Below, one piece after another: positions 63,835 to 64,000 of a DNA stretch of 64,000 nucleotides. Position 1 is the first letter of the stretch, and each line of letters opens with the position of its first letter. The stretch is from Rhodospirillales bacterium URHD0017 (lineage in GTDB: Bacteria > Pseudomonadota > Alphaproteobacteria > Reyranellales > Reyranellaceae): NCBI GenBank assembly GCA_900110395.1, contig FODP01000008.1, forward strand, positions 62,001 through 126,000, in the 5' to 3' direction. The notes under the pieces were generated by a model, which searched no databases, had not been told where the DNA came from, and worked only from the letters and a program-made list of their open reading frames with translations. Both the position numbers and the translations under genes were made by a program.

Positions 63835-64000
63835 ATGACCTCACCTTTCACGCCGCCCCTCAAGGGCATCCGCGTCGTCGAACTCACCCACACCATCCTC
63901 GGGCCGTCCTGCGGCATGATCCTGGCCGATCTCGGCGCCGAGGTGATCAAGGTCGAGCCGGTCGACGGCGATCGCACGCGCAAGCTGAAAGGCTTCGGCG
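63835..64000 (+). CDS. CaiB/BaiF family (class III) CoA-transferase (partial)
   Basis: N-terminal 55 residues of a CoA-transferase family III enzyme, cut by the window end. PLKGIRVVELTHTILGPSCG then MILADLGAEVIKVEPVDGDR is the conserved family start (usual form LxGxRVLDLTxxxAGPxxxxLLADLGAEVIKVE). It transfers CoA between organic acids. The catalytic Asp (near residue 170 in the family) lies outside. The ATG at 63835 follows GAGGT. Confidence 0.9.
   Translation, partial: MTSPFTPPLKGIRVVELTHTILGPSCGMILADLGAEVIKVEPVDGDRTRKLKGFG

Overview
The window is about 64 kb of GC-rich DNA, densely packed with genes on both strands. It looks like an alphaproteobacterial chromosome. The rluD-rpoH pair, hisZ close to purA, a short-form asd, the many Bug/ABC binding proteins and the GIGHNNGP-type protein all fit an environmental Rhodospirillales/Hyphomicrobiales-like organism; Reyranella is my guess from gene content only. 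No rRNA, tRNA, CRISPR array, transposase, integrase or prophage was seen. A perfect 16-bp parS site at 20577-20592 suggests the chromosomal, origin-proximal part of the genome.

Layout. 1-9 kb: threonine aldolase, a VOC protein, rluD, the heat-shock sigma factor rpoH, several small unknown genes, RidA, an enoyl-CoA hydratase, asd and an orphan Hcp-like protein. 9-17 kb: an alpha/beta hydrolase and an LLM-class oxidoreductase facing an acyl-CoA-dehydrogenase-fold oxygenase, a Crp-type regulator, three single-domain response regulators and an amidohydrolase. 17.8-21 kb: an unusual three-gene cassette (701-aa protein, DUF1360 membrane protein, Cys-rich small protein), then parS, a good sigma70-like promoter and a structured non-coding stretch. 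21-36 kb: hydantoinase/oxoprolinase A and B, a ThDP enzyme, a choline-kinase-like protein, solute-binding proteins, a second Crp regulator, a PhyH dioxygenase and exported proteins of unknown role. 35.5-49 kb: biosynthetic genes purA, hisZ, cysE/epsC, serC and serA, mixed with a glycan/membrane cluster, a DUF418 protein and a haloacid dehalogenase. 50-64 kb: a probable selenocysteine-containing AhpD/CMD protein, a second glycosyltransferase cluster, a CocE-type hydrolase operon, a NarL-type regulator/histidine kinase pair, and a TctC-type binding protein near a TcuA-like flavoprotein. The window ends inside a CoA-transferase.

How the genes work together. cysE, serC and serA cover serine synthesis and the first step of cysteine synthesis; asd feeds the Lys/Met/Thr branch and hisZ/purA feed histidine and AMP synthesis. 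Two separate clusters (39.9-43.5 and 50.7-54.7 kb) each combine a DPM1-like glycosyltransferase, a methyltransferase and a large polytopic protein, which suggests lipid-linked sugar transfer to the cell surface. GC-rich palindromes built from a few shared modules lie between genes throughout and in some cases supply the ends of coding sequences.

The strongest unusual signals are the in-frame TGA with a SECIS-like hairpin in the CMD protein, the parS site with its promoter and structured RNA candidate, the 17.8-20.6 kb cassette, and the modular palindrome family.
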